A DNA stretch of 6,326 bases. Origin: Pseudomonadota bacterium. GTDB lineage: Bacteria > Pseudomonadota > Gammaproteobacteria > Burkholderiales > Casimicrobiaceae. Below the pieces are notes generated by a model. The model saw only the letters and a list, made by a program, of their open reading frames with translations, searched no databases and was not told the origin of the DNA. The translations under genes and the position numbers were made by a program. Every line of letters begins with the position of its first letter. The stretch's first letter is position 1. Where the stretch lies: NCBI GenBank assembly GCA_022709775.1, contig JAKLIE010000119.1, positions 1 through 6,326 on the forward strand, in the 5' to 3' direction. Of the stretch, positions 4,658 through 6,326 are shown in pieces.

Positions 4658-6326
4658 CTACACCCGCGCCTTCTTCTCCAGGATCTGGATCGTCGCCCAA
4701 CTCCACTCGGCGCGCTGCTCGACGAGATGGCGAAGCGCCACCGTGTAGACCGAGCGGCCGGTCATCAGCACGACGCTGCGGCCGTCCGAGTATTCGGAGG
4801 TGGGCACGATCAGCGTCTTGACCGAGAGCGGCTTGTCGGGACGCGACGGCGGCGGAAGGTAGAGACCGTCGAAGCGCGCGCCGATCGTCCCGACGTCGAT
4901 GCCGTTGACGACGAAGCCCAGGTCCTCGCGCGGATCGCGCTTGGTGAAGAGCGTCACCGGCACGAACCGCTCGGCAATGATCGACACGCCCGCCTCGACC
5001 TCGTCGTTGCTGACCTTGTTCATCCGCCTCACGACGCCGAGCACCCAATCGGAGACGTCGCTCTGCCGCACCGCGACCAGGCCGCCGAGCGCGAGGCTCT
5101 GGCCGATGCCGCCCGAGGCGGCGATGCGCAGGCCGGCGACGCTGCGGTCCTTGACCTGCCACATCGGATCGGAGAACGACGCGAGGCTCGCGACCAGCGA
5201 GTCGTTCTCGTCGTGCGCCGGACGCCTGGCCCGCGGCGTGTCCGCCACCGCATAGACCTCGATCTGCTCGCCTCCGCCCTCGGGCGCCGCCTCGCCGGAA
5301 TCCTTCGCCGCGAGCTCGTGGCAGACGCGCGCGAGGCCGATGCGCACGCGCGCCGACACCTTGCAGGCGATGCGCGCATCGCGACGAAGGTCGTTCAGCA
5401 CGTTCGGCGCCACCGACGGGCGAACCTTCTCGAGGATCGCGATGCGCTGCTGGTTGATCGGTCCGGCGGGCCCAAGGTCGGTCGACTCGGCATGGCGCAG
5501 CGACGCGATCGCCCGGTCGATCTGATCCGCCAGCGCCGAGGTGTCGACGTAGCGCAGCATCGACCCCGAATCGTTGCCGGTGCGCCGCTGCAGCCCGGTC
5601 CTGCCGGCGATGTCGACGAAGAACCCCTCGGGCGAACGCGGCACCGCGTCCAGCGCGAGCCGTCGGCTCCACGCGCGGAGCTGCGAGCAGGCCCAGTCGA
5701 GCTCGCCGGGCGTCATGTTGCCGGTGTTGAGCTGGTGGACGAGCAGCGTGTACAGGTACTCCTGCTCCATCGTCCACGGCGTCGCGTTCGGCACCGCGCC
5801 GGTCAGCGTCGTCGGTACGCGCTCGACGCCGAGCTCGGTCGCGCGAAGGAACGAGCGATGCATCTCCGCCCACTTCGCCGGAATCCAGCGCTCGTACCTG
5901 AACACCCGCAGCTTCGCATCGGTACCCGCGTAATGCATGTGCCGGGCGAAGAGGAGCGGGACCAGCGGCTTCCAGCGTGCGTTCCCCTGCTGCGACAGCG
6001 CCTCCTCGAGCGCGGCCTGGTAGGCATGCATGAATCCCTGCGCCATCTCGTAGATCGCCTGCCACAGGCGCTCGGCGAGCTTGGGGCCGGTCTCGGCGTT
6101 CTCGACGAACTGCTTGATGAGTTGCCGCCGGTCGGTGCCGAGCGCGGCGTCGAGGAACTGGATCGCCTGGACCCGTGCGGGGTCGATGGGCTTGCGCGAC
6201 AGGCGCATGCCGTCGAAGGCGCGCATGACGTGCTGCTGGCGGCCGATGACGTCGAGTGCGGGCAGCTGCCGGAGCCAGGCCGACACGGCCTTGGCCGACG
6301 CCAACGGGTCGGTCGTGTCCTTGCTC
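4658..6326 (-). CDS. Conserved-looking protein of unknown function with a possible divergent PilZ-like domain (start just outside window)
   Basis: I do not recognise a named family. The frame is open to the window end. It can be read from TTG at 6304, but seven more codons (SKDTTDP) precede that, and the edge base is G on the coding strand, which would be the third base of an ATG at 6328-6326. The true start is probably that ATG, giving about 556 residues (numbering below assumes this). Residues about 10-240 are mainly helical and rich in Trp, Arg and Leu. Residues 315-319 are RRDAR (an RxxxR pattern). An acidic, probably disordered linker follows at about 341-378. Residues 394-399 are DRSVAG (a DxSxxG pattern), leading into a beta-rich stretch (LGGLVAVRQSDVSDWVLGVVRRM, then GVSIIAERFVPVTLF). 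RxxxR and DxSxxG are the c-di-GMP-binding marks of PilZ domains, but the spacing here (about 75 residues) is too long for a standard one. A second beta-rich section (about 459-556) ends the protein. No signal peptide or membrane helix is seen, so it is probably cytoplasmic. It converges on tolA and is not part of that operon. Confidence 0.85.
   Translation of the reverse strand, partial: SKDTTDPLASAKAVSAWLRQLPALDVIGRQQHVMRAFDGMRLSRKPIDPARVQAIQFLDAALGTDRRQLIKQFVENAETGPKLAERLWQAIYEMAQGFMHAYQAALEEALSQQGNARWKPLVPLLFARHMHYAGTDAKLRVFRYERWIPAKWAEMHRSFLRATELGVERVPTTLTGAVPNATPWTMEQEYLYTLLVHQLNTGNMTPGELDWACSQLRAWSRRLALDAVPRSPEGFFVDIAGRTGLQRRTGNDSGSMLRYVDTSALADQIDRAIASLRHAESTDLGPAGPINQQRIAILEKVRPSVAPNVLNDLRRDARIACKVSARVRIGLARVCHELAAKDSGEAAPEGGGEQIEVYAVADTPRARRPAHDENDSLVASLASFSDPMWQVKDRSVAGLRIAASGGIGQSLALGGLVAVRQSDVSDWVLGVVRRMNKVSNDEVEAGVSIIAERFVPVTLFTKRDPREDLGFVVNGIDVGTIGARFDGLYLPPPSRPDKPLSVKTLIVPTSEYSDGRSVVLMTGRSVYTVALRHLVEQRAEWSWATIQILEKKARV

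Noticed and set aside
4536..4748. A 70-codon plus-strand frame starting in the repeat region
   Set aside because: It is made mostly of translated repeat sequence and antisense to the 3' end of the minus-strand gene, with no ribosome site.
4482..6065. A 527-codon minus-strand frame overlapping the unknown gene in a different frame and running through both repeats
   Set aside because: It has Arg/Ala-rich composition, a repetitive end produced by the intergenic repeats and no domain. The frame ending at 4658 has protein-like composition, with Trp, Tyr, Met and ordered hydrophobic patterns.

Overview
The window looks like chromosomal core DNA from a very GC-rich proteobacterium. The protein sequences and the ruv-ybgC-tol gene order fit a betaproteobacterium, probably Burkholderiales-like, though no 16S or other taxonomic marker is present, so this is an inference. 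Coding density is high and most third codon positions are G or C, which is why many long but meaningless open frames exist on both strands.

Layout: positions 1-4474 hold seven genes on the + strand, packed like one operon: ruvA (3' part only), a DUF4442/PaaI-like hotdog-fold gene, ruvB, ybgC (hotdog acyl-CoA thioesterase), tolQ, tolR and tolA. Three junctions are four-base stop/start overlaps using three different start codons (GTGA, ATGA, TTGA). The other gaps are 7 to 15 bases. RuvA and RuvB form the Holliday-junction branch-migration motor. TolQ, TolR and TolA form the inner-membrane energised part of the Tol-Pal envelope-constriction system, and YbgC is its usual operon companion.

The usual next genes, tolB and pal, are not here. 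After tolA comes a 183-base intergenic stretch (4475-4657) with two nearly identical 58-base GC-rich units, each with a strong hairpin. A convergent minus-strand gene follows, running from the window end at 6326 down to 4658. It encodes a protein of about 556 residues that I cannot assign to a named family. Its C-terminal half has an RxxxR and a DxSxxG element plus a beta-rich stretch reminiscent of a divergent PilZ (cyclic-di-GMP receptor) domain.

I see no mobile element, CRISPR array, RNA gene or clear new system. The items most worth a second look are the unknown minus-strand protein, the repeat pair at the point where the tol operon is cut short, and the hotdog gene lodged between ruvA and ruvB.
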